Of a stretch of 48,836 bases of DNA, positions 1-9,513 are shown in pieces. Positions within the stretch are counted from its first letter, which is position 1; each line of letters begins with the position of its first letter. Origin of the DNA: Pirellulales bacterium (lineage in GTDB: Bacteria; Planctomycetota; Planctomycetia; Pirellulales; S012-138); contig JALCBR010000027.1 of NCBI GenBank assembly GCA_028066245.1, forward strand, positions 1-48,836. The letters run 5' to 3'. The notes beneath the pieces were generated by a model. That model worked only from the letters and a program-made list of their open reading frames with translations, ran no database searches and had not been told where the DNA came from. The translations under genes and the position numbers were made by a program.

Positions 1-1832
1 CCTTTGGCGCCCAGTTTGTCCACGCGCCTGGCGATCTCTGCGTCCGGCTGCAAAGGTGGCGCATGGTGTTGTTTGCGGCGTGCGTCGATCATCAAGGCTC
101 CGCGGCATCCCCAATGTTTGTGCTCCGTGAACTCTTCAACGCCGTGAATGTCGGTTGCTGGGTTGGCGCGTGTAAATGTGACCCACAAGAAGTTCCGCAT
201 GGACTCGGCGGTAAAAAAGCTGTCGTCCACCACGACGAAAAGTGGATACGACTTCCACGTTTGGCGCAACGTTGCATCGCGCGCGATGGCGTCACAACAC
301 TCTTTGACTTGAAGCGCGGCTTCTTCAAATGAGAGACTCGTCGCGGCGGGTCCGTTGATGGCCACCGCACCTGGAAAACACATTTGCGGATTGGAGAATC
401 CATCGGGCAGGCGAGGAGCCTGCGGCAGTTCCATCGGCAACTCACGGATGGGTTGTCCCACGGCCGCGATCACGACTTTCGAGCCTTGATTCAGTCCTTG
501 CCCTGAGTAGTCAAGCGTGTCGATCGTTGTTTGCGTTTGAAAATGGAGGTCTCGGCGCCAATCGACGCGACGTAGCATATGCCTGAAGAACGAAGCCGTG
601 TCGTGGATGTCGAGTTGGGGATCATCATTCTCAGCGGCAATCCACAAGAACTTGGCCAGTGACATCTGCCCTAGCCCTAAAATCGCATTGCTTTGGGTCA
701 GCAACTCTTGAGGTCGTTCCGTGGCCGAGTAAGGCGTATAGCGTTCGCTGCCAATGGCCAATAACAGAGGATGGACCCCGGCAGCATCCACAGCGTGAAC
801 GGCCCTGACGCCAGGGATCACGCTGGGAATGACAGGCTCTGTCAACTCATGAATCAATGCACCAAAGATCGTGTCTTCTTGCGGCGGTCTGCCGACAACC
901 GTAAATGGCCATACGGCATCGCGACGATGAAAGACCTGCTTGACTTGCATTACAGGGAACGGATGTTCGAGGCTGTAATATCCCAAATGGTCGCCGAAAG
1001 GTCCTTCAGGCAGCAGCTTGCCCGGAATGATCTCCCCACAAATGCAGAAATCGGCTTCGGCGTGAACGGGCAAAGGAGTGCGTCCGTAGGCCATTCGCAC
1101 GCGCCGCCGATTGAGCGCTCCGGCAAATGTCAGTTCCGAGAGCCCTTCGGGAAGTGGCATCACCGCGGCGACCGCCATCGCGGGCGGACCGCCAACAAAA
1201 ACATTCACCCGAAAGGGTTTCCCCTCCTCCAAAGCCGCCGTGTGATGTACGCCAATCCCACGATGGATTTGGTAGTGGAGTCCGATCTCGTCGTCAGGCC
1301 GGTATTCTCCGCCGGAAAGCTGGATGCGGTACATTCCCAGATTTGATCGTTTCCAGCCGGGCGCGCGGACGTCCTCAGTATAGACCTGCGGCAGTGTGAC
1401 GAAGGCGCCCCCGTCATCTGGCCAACTCTTCTGTTGCGGCAGTTGGGCAACCGTCGTTTCGGCAGCGAGCACTGGGCCGCTGCGGACTCGCTTGGGGAGC
1501 ATTGTCCACGCGCCGCGGGCAGCCCCCATCGCTTGCAGCGGATGTCGGAATGCTTGGGTGGGGTCGATCTTGTAGTTGATCAGCCGACGCACCAGTGCGA
1601 GTGCGTCCCGGAAGATGAACTTTGCTCGGTCCAGCGTCCCAAACAGGTTGGACGCCATCGGGAACTGACATCCTTTAACACGCTCAAACAAGATTGCCGG
1701 CCCTCCCGCCGCGTTCACACGACGGTGAATCTCGCTGGCCTCCAAATCCGCATCAACCTCCTGCTCGATGCGGATGAGATCGCCGGAACGCTCCAAATCC
1801 GTCAGACACTCGCGCAGCGATCGGTAACCCAT
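1..1832 (-). CDS. UbiD-family (prenylated-FMN) decarboxylase, 3' end cut by window edge
   Basis: The reading frame is open from an ATG at 1832 to the left edge, giving 610 codons without a stop. The protein begins MGYRSLRECLTDLE and contains the UbiD hallmarks: NLGMYRIQ near residue 165, HRGIGVHH near 190, and EGPFGDHLGYY starting at E276, which corresponds to the catalytic Glu-x-x-x-Gly loop. The visible end (GALMIDARRK, then IARRVDKLGAKG) matches the usual C-terminus, so only a few residues are probably missing. Known members reversibly decarboxylate aromatic or alpha,beta-unsaturated acids using prenylated FMN made by UbiX. A role in menaquinone or ubiquinone synthesis is possible but not shown, because no ubiX or men gene is adjacent. 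The family call is firm; the substrate is unknown. Confidence 0.93.
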   Translation of the reverse strand, partial: MGYRSLRECLTDLERSGDLIRIEQEVDADLEASEIHRRVNAAGGPAILFERVKGCQFPMASNLFGTLDRAKFIFRDALALVRRLINYKIDPTQAFRHPLQAMGAARGAWTMLPKRVRSGPVLAAETTVAQLPQQKSWPDDGGAFVTLPQVYTEDVRAPGWKRSNLGMYRIQLSGGEYRPDDEIGLHYQIHRGIGVHHTAALEEGKPFRVNVFVGGPPAMAVAAVMPLPEGLSELTFAGALNRRRVRMAYGRTPLPVHAEADFCICGEIIPGKLLPEGPFGDHLGYYSLEHPFPVMQVKQVFHRRDAVWPFTVVGRPPQEDTIFGALIHELTEPVIPSVIPGVRAVHAVDAAGVHPLLLAIGSERYTPYSATERPQELLTQSNAILGLGQMSLAKFLWIAAENDDPQLDIHDTASFFRHMLRRVDWRRDLHFQTQTTIDTLDYSGQGLNQGSKVVIAAVGQPIRELPMELPQAPRLPDGFSNPQMCFPGAVAINGPAATSLSFEEAALQVKECCDAIARDATLRQTWKSYPLFVVVDDSFFTAESMRNFLWVTFTRANPATDIHGVEEFTEHKHWGCRGALMIDARRKQHHAPPLQPDAEIARRVDKLGAK

Positions 1833-2167
1833 GTGTTTACGTCAATAGAACTCTGCCAGCCCCAACAGTAACGATTATTGCCGTATCATAACCGCAAGAC
1901 ACGATCGCGAGATCACTCGACCTTGGCTTATTTTGACGAGAGAAGAGATATGCCTGGCAAAGGCAAGTTAGTGCCCACTTACCCATGTGATGGAGGTCAG
2001 GAGTTTCAAAACGAAGTGCTCAACGAAACAAGATCGCGTTGACGTGCTTGCCATGTTTTCTGAGCGTTGTCTTAAATCGCTCGACAAACTACAATTCTTC
2101 GAGCTGTCGTCAATCTCAAGGGCGGCAATTCTCCTCTGCCCCGCGCCGCATTGTTGGGCACCCGATT
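1833..2167. other. Divergent intergenic region, ubiD-like / NTase-HD
   Basis: This stretch separates the minus-strand UbiD gene from the plus-strand nucleotidyltransferase-HD gene and must hold both promoters. The plus-strand frame stays open here, but the translated peptide is Ser/Arg/Cys-rich and unlike the downstream protein. I see no convincing hairpin or RNA gene. Confidence 0.4.
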
Positions 2168-3301
2168 ATGGGTTCGGTTTCGGCGCACGACGAAATGTCG
2201 AATGAAAAGCTCCGGCGGCAAATCGCTTGGGAAGCCGCCCGGCTGATGTATCTCCGGCAAGAATCCGAGTACATGCGCGCCAAACTCAAGGCCGGACGGC
2301 GCATCTGCCGCGGTTGGGTGAAGCCGGCTGACCTTCCCAGCAATCGCGAAATCCGCGACGAAATCCAAATCTTCGCCCGCATCCACGAAGGCGACAGCCG
2401 GACGCAAAATCTACGCGAGATGCGGATTGAAGCGCTGCGGTTGATGCGATTGCTGGAACGCTTTCGACCCAAGATTATCGGCAGCACGTTCACAGGGCAT
2501 ATCCGCCGCGGCTCCGATATCGACCTGCACGTCTTCTCAGACAGCATCGAATCTGTCTGCGCGATTCTCGACGGTGAGGGCTTTCGTTACGAAGTCGAAC
2601 GTAAGCAAGTCCGTAAGCACGGCGAGGAGCGCATCTTCACCCACATCCACATCGAGGATCGTTTTCCAATCGAATTGACTGTGTATGGTTCAATGCAGGC
2701 CAACTTCATCTTCAAGAGTTCCATCACGGGCAAGTCCATTGAACGAGCCACCATTCCCGAGTTTGAGCAGTTCCTCAGGACGGAATATCCCGAGATCGAC
2801 CTGCAGGAAGCCGTCCGCGATGCGGAAGCTAAAATCGATCGCTTTCAGATTTATGAAATGCTGTTGCTGCCGCTGGAAAATGTGAAACAGAACCGCAAAT
2901 ACCATCCTGAAGGCGATGCTCTCTACCACAGCTTGCAGGTCTTTGACCTGGCTCGCGATGAACTCCCTTATGACGAGGAGTTCTTGCTCTCCGCGCTGCT
3001 GCATGATGTCGGCAAGGCGATCGATCCGCTCGATCACGTCTCCGCCGGCTTGGAGGCGTTGGGCGACTACATCACTGATCGCTCTATCTGGCTGATTGAG
3101 CATCACATGACGGCCCACACCATCAAAGACGGAACCGCCGGCATGCGGCTCCGTCGGCGAATGTCACAGCATGAGGATTTTGAAACATTGATGCTGCTGT
3201 GTGAGTGTGACCGCAATGGGCGCCAGCGCGGAGTGCAAACGCCTGACCTGGACGAAACGCTTGAGTACATTCGCGACTTGGCCCAGATGTGCGACGGATG
3301 A
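2168..3301 (+). CDS. Nucleotidyltransferase-HD domain fusion protein
   Basis: The 377-residue protein has two recognisable domains. An N-terminal helical region (about 1-95) is followed by a Pol-beta-type nucleotidyltransferase signature, GSTFTGHIRRGSDIDLHVF (about 105-123), with the GS pair and the D-x-D metal ligands. A C-terminal HD domain has H254 (YHSLQVF), the H279-D280 pair (LLHDVGKAID) and a later HHMTAH near 313. Such pairings occur in tRNA nucleotidyltransferases and in enzymes that make and break nucleotide linkages, but the CCA-enzyme motifs are not obvious here, so neither substrate nor pathway can be named. Start: the frame is open from 2039, but the early part is low quality. 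ATG 2168 and ATG 2195 (MSNEKLRRQ) are both plausible and neither has a good ribosome binding site. Confidence 0.85.
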   Translation: MGSVSAHDEMSNEKLRRQIAWEAARLMYLRQESEYMRAKLKAGRRICRGWVKPADLPSNREIRDEIQIFARIHEGDSRTQNLREMRIEALRLMRLLERFRPKIIGSTFTGHIRRGSDIDLHVFSDSIESVCAILDGEGFRYEVERKQVRKHGEERIFTHIHIEDRFPIELTVYGSMQANFIFKSSITGKSIERATIPEFEQFLRTEYPEIDLQEAVRDAEAKIDRFQIYEMLLLPLENVKQNRKYHPEGDALYHSLQVFDLARDELPYDEEFLLSALLHDVGKAIDPLDHVSAGLEALGDYITDRSIWLIEHHMTAHTIKDGTAGMRLRRRMSQHEDFETLMLLCECDRNGRQRGVQTPDLDETLEYIRDLAQMCDG

Positions 3302-3633
3302 GCCACTCTTGGTGAAATTCATCCGAAAACCGTTCCTGGCTACGTTGAAAAAGCTGCTGGAGATACGCAGCAAAGCCAACGGTCGTGCGAATGCTGTGGT
3401 CCTGCGTGGAAAAGCAGACAAAACTCTCCCGTCCTTTGACGTATCTTTGGTGTGGGCTTGTTGAGGGCACGGCTGATCCACCGCAACGTTGGCCGCCGAC
3501 GGTTGGGAAGAATAGAATTTGGAAGCGGGTGCGATAACCTTTGGCCCTCGATCATTCACAGTCCTCCTATCAGCATCCGTTTGACATCACCAGATTCGCT
3601 CCTGCCAACCTAATCCTTGATTTTGGAATCCCT
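3302..3633. other. Intergenic region before TPR gene
   Basis: Several short overlapping frames exist on both strands but none has recognisable content. The plus frame of the next gene extends back to a TTG at 3541, but a signal peptide begins only at 3634. I see no hairpin terminator or RNA gene. Confidence 0.35.
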
Positions 3634-5958
3634 ATGCTGCGAGCACACTCTCTCACGGTTGCCGGGCTGTTGGTCTCCAGTTGCCTGATCGGCGTGACAT
3701 CGCCATCCGCTGCGGCCGGTTTTCGCTCGCAGTCGCAAGGTGACGTTGTTGGCTCGTCCTTGCCGCATCAAGACCAGCAACGTCCGCCGACCTGGCTTGA
3801 TGACCGGGTTCGAGTGAGGTTGGACGAAGCACTAGACGACGTTGAGACGGATCGTCGCGAGGCGATGACGTTGTACGCCATCGGACGGATGAAAGTTAAC
3901 GAAGGCAAACAGGCGGAAGCAGCGCGAATGTTTCAGCGTGCTCACCGACTTGATCCGGCAAGCTTGCCGATCTTGAAGCAGATTGTTCCGGTCGCTTTTG
4001 AACTTGAACGTCCCGGCGAAGCGATCCGCTATGCCTTGAAGACGGTTGACCTTGATCCGGAGCCCAATCCGTTGTTGATGCAGTTCCTAGGCGATGCCTT
4101 GGTGCAGCAGGGCGATTCCGAACGAGCCCTCAAGCTCTACAGTCGAGTCGTCGAGTTGACGCCGACAAAAGAGCGAAAGAACGCTGACTTTCTGCGGATG
4201 CGTCTTGTGATGGGTGAGTTGTACCATGCCAATCACCAATTCGAACAAGCAGCCGGCTCATTCAGGGATGTTCAAGCCGCTCGGCAAAGTCCGGCTGATT
4301 TTGCCCTGACTGATACCCAAATGTTCAGCTTGCTGGGAAAACAGCTGCGCACGCTGGACATCATGGCCGAGAGCTTCTTGGAATCGGGAGAGTTTGACGA
4401 GGCGGAACGACTCTTTGCCGATGTTGCCGCGATCGCTAAGAGCGAAGCAAGTGAACAAACTCTCGCTTGGGCAAAGGCAGAAGAGTTGCTGCAGCAAGCC
4501 CGATTATCGGCAGCGCGTGGGAAGCATGAGCAAGCGATCAGACAGCTGGATTCCTATTTCGCAGGCTTCCGTGCTGATTCGCCCGAAGCAGACATCAACC
4601 CGGTCGCGCTGGATCTTCTTGAATCTTTGTTGAGCGAGACCGATCGTGATGATGATTTCATTGGTCGGCTAAGCAAACTCCGATCAGATCATCCGACAAG
4701 CCTTAGCTTGGTGACCAAAATGGCTGAGGTACTCAAAGCACGAAATGACGACATCACCGCCTCCGGTCACTTGGAGGACTTCTGCGATCGGCTTACTGGG
4801 GATGGCGATCGTTTCCGTCCACGGTTGATGGCCGCGCTGGCGATGCTGGTCGAGATTCGTGCTGACCGTGGAGACGCCGCTGAGTTCTTCTCCGCGTGGT
4901 CGCGGTTGCGAGACCTGACAAACAACCCGGAGTTGTTCGCCCGAGCGGCTGATCAGGCAATTGCAGCTAAAGCTGAGTTCGCCTCGGCCGTGCTTGCCGC
5001 TGCTGAGGCCTCCGCAAGGACGTCAGACCTGAGGTTTGGCGAGTTACTGGTGGCGGCAGATATTGCCGCAAAGATGAAGCAGTTTGACCAGGCCCAGGAG
5101 TTCTTCGACCTTGCCATCAAGCAGCGGCCGAAATTCAAGGCCGACATCCTGCTGCACTGGGGAATGGAATTGCTGATTGCTGAGGAACACGGCCGGGCAG
5201 GACAGGTCTTTCAGCGGGGGATTCGAGAACGGGTACTCCCTTTCGGTCAGCCTGATTTCTACTACTTGCTGGCTGGCGTTCAAACAGTGGAGGAAGACTA
5301 CGAGGCCGCATTAAAATCGGCACGCCGTGCCGCGGCCATGGCCGCGGACGACCCGCGCATCCTCGCTCGCCTGGCGTGGGTGCAATATCAATCGGGCGAC
5401 TTGGAAGCTGCTACCGCCGGCTACGAATTGATTGTGCGACGATTTGGCGATGATCGGACACCGAACATCCGGGATTCCGTCAAGCAAGCCCGGCTCGTAC
5501 TTTCTGGCCTTGCTGAGGATCGGGAAAACCTGCCAGCAGCGGAGGAATGGCTGGAACAGATCTTGGACGAGTTTCCCGATGATGAAGGAGCCATGAATGA
5601 CCTGGGGTATCTCTGGGCCAATCAAAACAAGCATCTCCTCAGGGCATACTCCATGATTCGGCGTGCTGTCGATGCGGACCCGGAAAACGCCACTTATCTG
5701 GATAGCCTCGGCTGGGTGTTACATCGGCTCGGAAAGCACCAGGAAGCTGTCAAGCATCTGCTGCGTTCTTTGGATCTTCGTGAACAGCCCAGCGGGACAG
5801 TGTTGGACCACCTGGGCGACGCCTATCTTGCGGCTGAAGATGTTGATGCCGCCCGCGCAGCCTGGCAGAAAGCGATACAGGCCTTCGATCCACAGCGTGA
5901 AGCCGATAAGATTCAGCTGGTTGAGGAAAAGCTGGCAGGGCTGCCCGTGGGCGAATAA
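3634..5958 (+). CDS. Exported tetratricopeptide-repeat protein
   Basis: This 774-residue protein starts with an export signal (MLRAHSLTVAGLLVSSCLIG, then a Ser-Ala-Ala-Ala cleavage-like stretch). A Cys in the hydrophobic core (VSSC) leaves a lipoprotein alternative. The rest is helical TPR-type repeat over almost the full length. The C-terminal repeats (DLGYLWANQNK, DSLGWVLHRLGKHQEAVKHL, DHLGDAYLAAEDVDAARAAW) are the most canonical. TPR arrays are protein-binding scaffolds; nothing indicates an enzyme. The frame is open from a TTG at 3541, but the ATG at 3634 is where the signal sequence begins. The next gene, yebC, follows after 78 bp on the same strand, so co-transcription is possible. The partner is unknown. 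Confidence 0.9.
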   Translation: MLRAHSLTVAGLLVSSCLIGVTSPSAAAGFRSQSQGDVVGSSLPHQDQQRPPTWLDDRVRVRLDEALDDVETDRREAMTLYAIGRMKVNEGKQAEAARMFQRAHRLDPASLPILKQIVPVAFELERPGEAIRYALKTVDLDPEPNPLLMQFLGDALVQQGDSERALKLYSRVVELTPTKERKNADFLRMRLVMGELYHANHQFEQAAGSFRDVQAARQSPADFALTDTQMFSLLGKQLRTLDIMAESFLESGEFDEAERLFADVAAIAKSEASEQTLAWAKAEELLQQARLSAARGKHEQAIRQLDSYFAGFRADSPEADINPVALDLLESLLSETDRDDDFIGRLSKLRSDHPTSLSLVTKMAEVLKARNDDITASGHLEDFCDRLTGDGDRFRPRLMAALAMLVEIRADRGDAAEFFSAWSRLRDLTNNPELFARAADQAIAAKAEFASAVLAAAEASARTSDLRFGELLVAADIAAKMKQFDQAQEFFDLAIKQRPKFKADILLHWGMELLIAEEHGRAGQVFQRGIRERVLPFGQPDFYYLLAGVQTVEEDYEAALKSARRAAAMAADDPRILARLAWVQYQSGDLEAATAGYELIVRRFGDDRTPNIRDSVKQARLVLSGLAEDRENLPAAEEWLEQILDEFPDDEGAMNDLGYLWANQNKHLLRAYSMIRRAVDADPENATYLDSLGWVLHRLGKHQEAVKHLLRSLDLREQPSGTVLDHLGDAYLAAEDVDAARAAWQKAIQAFDPQREADKIQLVEEKLAGLPVGE

Positions 5959-6036
5959 CCCTTGCCATCTCTCTGTTGAGAAATTCTCGACGCTTCCACG
6001 AATCACTACGCATCAATTCGCTGTCCTGAGGTCGTC

Positions 6037-6783
6037 ATGGCTGGCCATTCCCATTGGGCTGGAATCAAGCACAAGAAAGCGCTCATCGATAATAAGCGCG
6101 GCAAGCTTTGGGGCAAGCTCTCCAAGCTGATCATCGTGGCTGCTAAGACAGGCGGCGGAGATCCCACGCAGAACCTCCGGCTGCGGTACGCCATTGATGA
6201 CGCCAAAGCGGCCAACATGCCCAATGACACCATCGATCGGGCGGTCAAGAAAGGAACTGGCGACCTCGATTCCGACAACTACGAGGAAATTGTCTACGAA
6301 GGCTACGGGCCCGGGGGTGTGGCCGTGATGTGTGAGATCTTGACCGACAAACGCACCCGCACGGCGCCGGAAATCCGCAAGATCTTTGAAATGGCTGACG
6401 GAAAGATGGGAGCCACAAACTGCGTTGCCTGGATTTTTGATCGACGGGGCTTGGTGATTGTGCCTGCTGCCGGTCAGGATGAGGACGCCCTGATGGAGCT
6501 GGCGTTGGAAAATGGCGCCAGCGACTTCAAAAAAGCCGGCAATGCCTTCGAGATCATCTGCGAAATGTCAGAATTTGAAGGCCTCAAGGCCGCATTAACC
6601 GACGCGAAGATCCCGATGGATTCCGCTCAACTGACCTGCATTCCGTCCAATACGGTCGATGTGGACGGAGAAACAGGCCGCAAGGTGATCAAGCTCCTGG
6701 AGATCCTGGACGATCACGATGACGTGCAGCAGGTCTATGCGAACTTCAGCATGCCTGAAGAAGCGCTGAGTGACGCTGAGTAA
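6037..6783 (+). CDS. yebC: YebC/PmpR-family regulator
   Basis: The 248 residues match the family along the whole length, from MAGHSHWAGIKHKKALIDNKRGK through the central VYEGYGPGGVAVMCEILTDK and GKMGATNCVAWIFDRRG to a C-terminal DDHDDVQQVYANF. Members were first described as DNA-binding transcriptional regulators (PmpR). Related proteins such as mitochondrial TACO1 assist translation, and several bacterial YebC proteins relieve ribosome stalling at proline runs, so the cytoplasmic role here may be translational. A GAGG precedes the ATG (ctgaggtcgtcATG). In many bacteria yebC lies beside ruvC; here the neighbours are a TPR protein upstream and a convergent gene of unknown role downstream. Confidence 0.97.
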   Translation: MAGHSHWAGIKHKKALIDNKRGKLWGKLSKLIIVAAKTGGGDPTQNLRLRYAIDDAKAANMPNDTIDRAVKKGTGDLDSDNYEEIVYEGYGPGGVAVMCEILTDKRTRTAPEIRKIFEMADGKMGATNCVAWIFDRRGLVIVPAAGQDEDALMELALENGASDFKKAGNAFEIICEMSEFEGLKAALTDAKIPMDSAQLTCIPSNTVDVDGETGRKVIKLLEILDDHDDVQQVYANFSMPEEALSDAE

Positions 6784-6882
6784 CCTCTCTGACGGCAAAC
6801 GCCAGTTTGCGGACCGTCAACCGCTTCCTCCTTGAAGATCTCCGGTCATTGGACAGCCGCTCGCGAGAGTTCTCTGCGCGCA

Positions 6883-6922
6883 AATGAGCACGCAGCGAGT
6901 TGGAGCTCACTGCGTGCTCATT
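6883..6922. terminator. 13-bp perfect inverted repeat between convergent genes
   Basis: AATGAGCACGCAG (6883-6895) and CTGCGTGCTCATT (6910-6922) are exact reverse complements around a 14-nt loop. The element lies between yebC (plus) and the convergent gene ending at 6997, where a bidirectional terminator would be expected. There is no clear T-run on either side, so intrinsic termination is only likely, not certain. Confidence 0.5.
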
Positions 6923-6996
6923 GATGTTCCGCCGTACGGCGCACGATTGGAGTTTATTCCAACGTCCAATCTGTGCCGTGTTTGAGATTTCAACGC

Positions 6997-7659
6997 CTAG
7001 CGCACCCGGACTCTCATTGAGACACTAATGGGTTGCCCTTCACCCTTGGGTTGCAGGACGAGTGTGAAACGGTAGTTTCGCGCCTCAAATTGATCGAAGA
7101 TCGAATTGCCGAAATTTGGGTTGAATGAACCTTGATAGAGCACGACTCCCGGTGGAAACGAGTCGTCGTCAAACTTGAGATTCAATGGCATAGGCAATCC
7201 AAACAGCGTGTCGTCTCGCCCAACGATATTGGTGACCAAGAACAGGTCATAATCATCAAGGGTCACATCGCGAAACGGTCCGCGCGCGTTCCGCAGATCG
7301 ACGTGCCAATCGTAGTTCCAAGTGGCAAGGCCGGGCTCACTTTCACCGACATCCGCTCGATATACGCCGACATCGCGAGAGCGGCGGGGAACGATTGGTC
7401 CGAAGAACCGCTCCTGTGCCCGAATGGCGATTTCGATTCCTGAAAACCGGGCGCGGACGAACTCACCATTGATTTGCCCGGACCCACCAATGGGCAGGAT
7501 CCCATTTTCTACGTCTGTAGCGGTATCAGAACTCCATTCGGATACGTCCACGCCGACGCGAGTCCTGGGGCCAAACCTGCCTTCTCGCTGCGCGATCGCT
7601 GGGCTGACCACGGCAAGGACCAAAAGAACTGCTGCCAAGCCTTGTAGGTATCTTCTCAT
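6997..7659 (-). CDS. Exported protein of unknown function
   Basis: The 220-residue product opens with a clear signal peptide (MRRYLQGLAAVLLVLAVVSPAIA, cleavage after AIA near 23) and has no later membrane segment. The mature part is Asp/Gly/Pro-rich and probably beta-structured, with many aromatic residues (YDWHVDLRN, LKFDDDSFPPGVVLYQGSFN). The strand-like ends (YRFTLVLQ, ISVSMRVRVR) suggest a compact extracytoplasmic domain. GGAG lies 8 nt before the ATG, supporting this start. I do not recognise a family. It is convergent with yebC and separated by 198 bp from the next minus-strand gene, so it is probably monocistronic. Confidence 0.8.
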   Translation of the reverse strand: MRRYLQGLAAVLLVLAVVSPAIAQREGRFGPRTRVGVDVSEWSSDTATDVENGILPIGGSGQINGEFVRARFSGIEIAIRAQERFFGPIVPRRSRDVGVYRADVGESEPGLATWNYDWHVDLRNARGPFRDVTLDDYDLFLVTNIVGRDDTLFGLPMPLNLKFDDDSFPPGVVLYQGSFNPNFGNSIFDQFEARNYRFTLVLQPKGEGQPISVSMRVRVR

Positions 7660-7857
7660 AGCGCACTCTCCAGCATTTTAACTAACAACAATGAGAGAAC
7701 TTGCCCCGATTGCTCGTGAGGATAAACAAAAAAATGTTCTAATCAACTCATTTGCTATATTTAGCGCAGTCTACATAAAACCCGAGTTTTTCTTGAGTAC
7801 ACATTGCCAAGCATCCGCAGCCAATCAGCGCGGTCATTCAATCGCGGCGCCCACCGG

Positions 7858-8295
7858 TCACGCGCCCAGATGCTGCAGCACGCTCATCGTCATGGCAGCA
7901 AAGACATTCGCCACGTCGGCAAACTCGCGGTCATCGGCTTGACAGAAGAACACCAGGGTGGCGTCTCGGGTCCGTGTAGCGCGGATCAGAGCGGTGCTGG
8001 TCAGGTCCAAGCAAATGAAGTTCGTGTCGAAACCGCAGAGTTCATAGCCCTCAAGCGTGTCCATCGCCGGCTCGGCGTCGAGTTCGTCGTATTCGTCCTT
8101 GAGCGCCTCAAGCGCGGTTTGGGCGGCAAACTCCGGCTCGGTGGCTGAAGATTCCCGGATGACGGTCCAAAAAGCTCCTTCGCCACTTTGCGCTGTCACG
8201 GCCCCGCGCTGACCCTCCCCACCCTCTGATTCATCGATGGTCCAATTGGACGGGTACACAAAGCTCAAGCCGGCCTTGTTGTAAACAGCGCTCAT
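7858..8295 (-). CDS. Small protein with possible PsbP/DcrB-like fold, function unknown
   Basis: The 145-residue protein has no signal peptide or membrane segment. It begins MSAVYNKAGLSFVYPSNWTIDE; the pattern of a short leader, then GLSF-YP-W--, is typical of PsbP/Mog1/DcrB-like domains, which often start by binding a hydrophobic ligand or partner. That comparison is from motif memory and is tentative. The C-terminal half contains FICLDLTSTALIRATR and TLVFFCQADDREFADV, compatible with alternating strands and a final helix (VFAAMTMSVLQHL). It lies between a divergent TPR lipoprotein and an exported protein on the same strand. Confidence 0.75.
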   Translation of the reverse strand: MSAVYNKAGLSFVYPSNWTIDESEGGEGQRGAVTAQSGEGAFWTVIRESSATEPEFAAQTALEALKDEYDELDAEPAMDTLEGYELCGFDTNFICLDLTSTALIRATRTRDATLVFFCQADDREFADVANVFAAMTMSVLQHLGA

Positions 8296-8532
8296 GGCGA
8301 AGTTGAACAGGAATAGAGATCAGCCAAAGTCAGAACGAACGACTGCCCACCAACGCGCTGGTCAGAATAACAGAAGGTTCCCCACAACCCCAGCGTGCAG
8401 ACAGCAGGCACGCTGCACCAGTGCTATCACAGCCACGATCGGCATTGGAGGGCAAATCACACAGAGGTATGATCTGCTGGCTTTTTCCTGCTTCTGTGGA
8501 AGCATTTGTGGAGCACCGCGCGTTTGCCTCAG

Positions 8533-9513
8533 ATGTCGATCTTTGTCCCACGCAGTCCTGTTGCCGTCTTCCGGCCCGCACACAAATCTCGTCCGCGTCG
8601 ACGATTGTCACCCGCGGTGATCCTCCTTGGTGTCGTGGGTGTTTCTGGGTGTACGACGTGGTGGAACAAAGGCCCAATTGACGAGCCGCTGCTGCAAAGC
8701 CGGCAACTCACAATGCAGGCGACCTATGCGCGCGATCGAGGAGACTCGGACAAAGCCGAGGAGTTACTGACGGCTGCTGTCAACGCGTGCCCGGAAGATG
8801 CTGACGCTCACTTTGAATTGGCCGAGTTACTCTGGCAACGGCAGCGAGCCGTTGAAGCTCTGGCGATGTTCGATCGCGCGTTACAGATTTCACCCAAGGA
8901 CCACTTGCTCTGGATTCGTCGCGGGGAACTTCAACGTGAATTGGGAATGCATGCGGCGGCCCGCACGAGCGCTGATCAAGGATTAAACCTCGCACCCGAT
9001 TACGCACCCGGATGGCTCCTGCGAGCACGCGTGGCCCGCGGATTTGGCAACTCGCCAGAGGCGATTCACTACTACCAGCGGGCGCTGGGATTAACGCCAG
9101 ATGCCCCTGAGACGCTGTTCGAGCTTGCGCAAGTTCAATGGAACTTGGCGAAACGTGGCGGACCAGACGCGAAGACACGATTGCAGATGGCTCTGGCCAG
9201 CACGCAAAGGTTACTGAATATCTTGCCGACCGAAGCAACCAGCGCAGATCATTTTGCCTTACATGGGGCGATCTGCGGTGACTTGGGCCGGTTCGAGGCC
9301 TCGTTAAATTCTTGGTTGGCAGCCGCCGAACGTGCTCCCCAAGCTCCGCATATTCTCTTTCAACTGGCCGAAGCCCAACTGCGAACCGGCAATCCTGCTG
9401 ACGCTCTACGCACGGCGACTCACGCTCGGAATCTTGATCCTGGCAGTCCCTTGGGGCGCGATCTCATGAATCGCATCCGACTTGCGACTTTGTCGGGCGG
9501 CGAAATCCGGTAG
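8533..9513 (+). CDS. TPR lipoprotein
   Basis: This 326-residue protein carries a long lipoprotein signal: an Arg-rich stretch (RPRRR), a hydrophobic core (AVILLGVV) and lipobox VSGC with acylated Cys at about residue 40. It then has a chain of TPR units (DAHFELAELLWQRQRAVEALAMF, DHLLWIRRGELQRELGMHAAA, APGWLLRARVARGFGNSPEAIHYY, HILFQLAEAQLRTGNPADAL). It is likely a membrane-attached scaffold outside the cytoplasm. The frame is open from a TTG at 8506; ATG 8533 is chosen, and a TTG close to the hydrophobic core is another possibility. The gene is divergent from the small PsbP-like gene. The partner is unknown. Confidence 0.85.
   Translation: MSIFVPRSPVAVFRPAHKSRPRRRLSPAVILLGVVGVSGCTTWWNKGPIDEPLLQSRQLTMQATYARDRGDSDKAEELLTAAVNACPEDADAHFELAELLWQRQRAVEALAMFDRALQISPKDHLLWIRRGELQRELGMHAAARTSADQGLNLAPDYAPGWLLRARVARGFGNSPEAIHYYQRALGLTPDAPETLFELAQVQWNLAKRGGPDAKTRLQMALASTQRLLNILPTEATSADHFALHGAICGDLGRFEASLNSWLAAAERAPQAPHILFQLAEAQLRTGNPADALRTATHARNLDPGSPLGRDLMNRIRLATLSGGEIR

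Noticed and set aside
771-1346. 191-codon plus-strand frame in the left part
   Set aside because: It runs opposite the UbiD gene, whose uninterrupted minus frame with conserved motifs covers the same bases.
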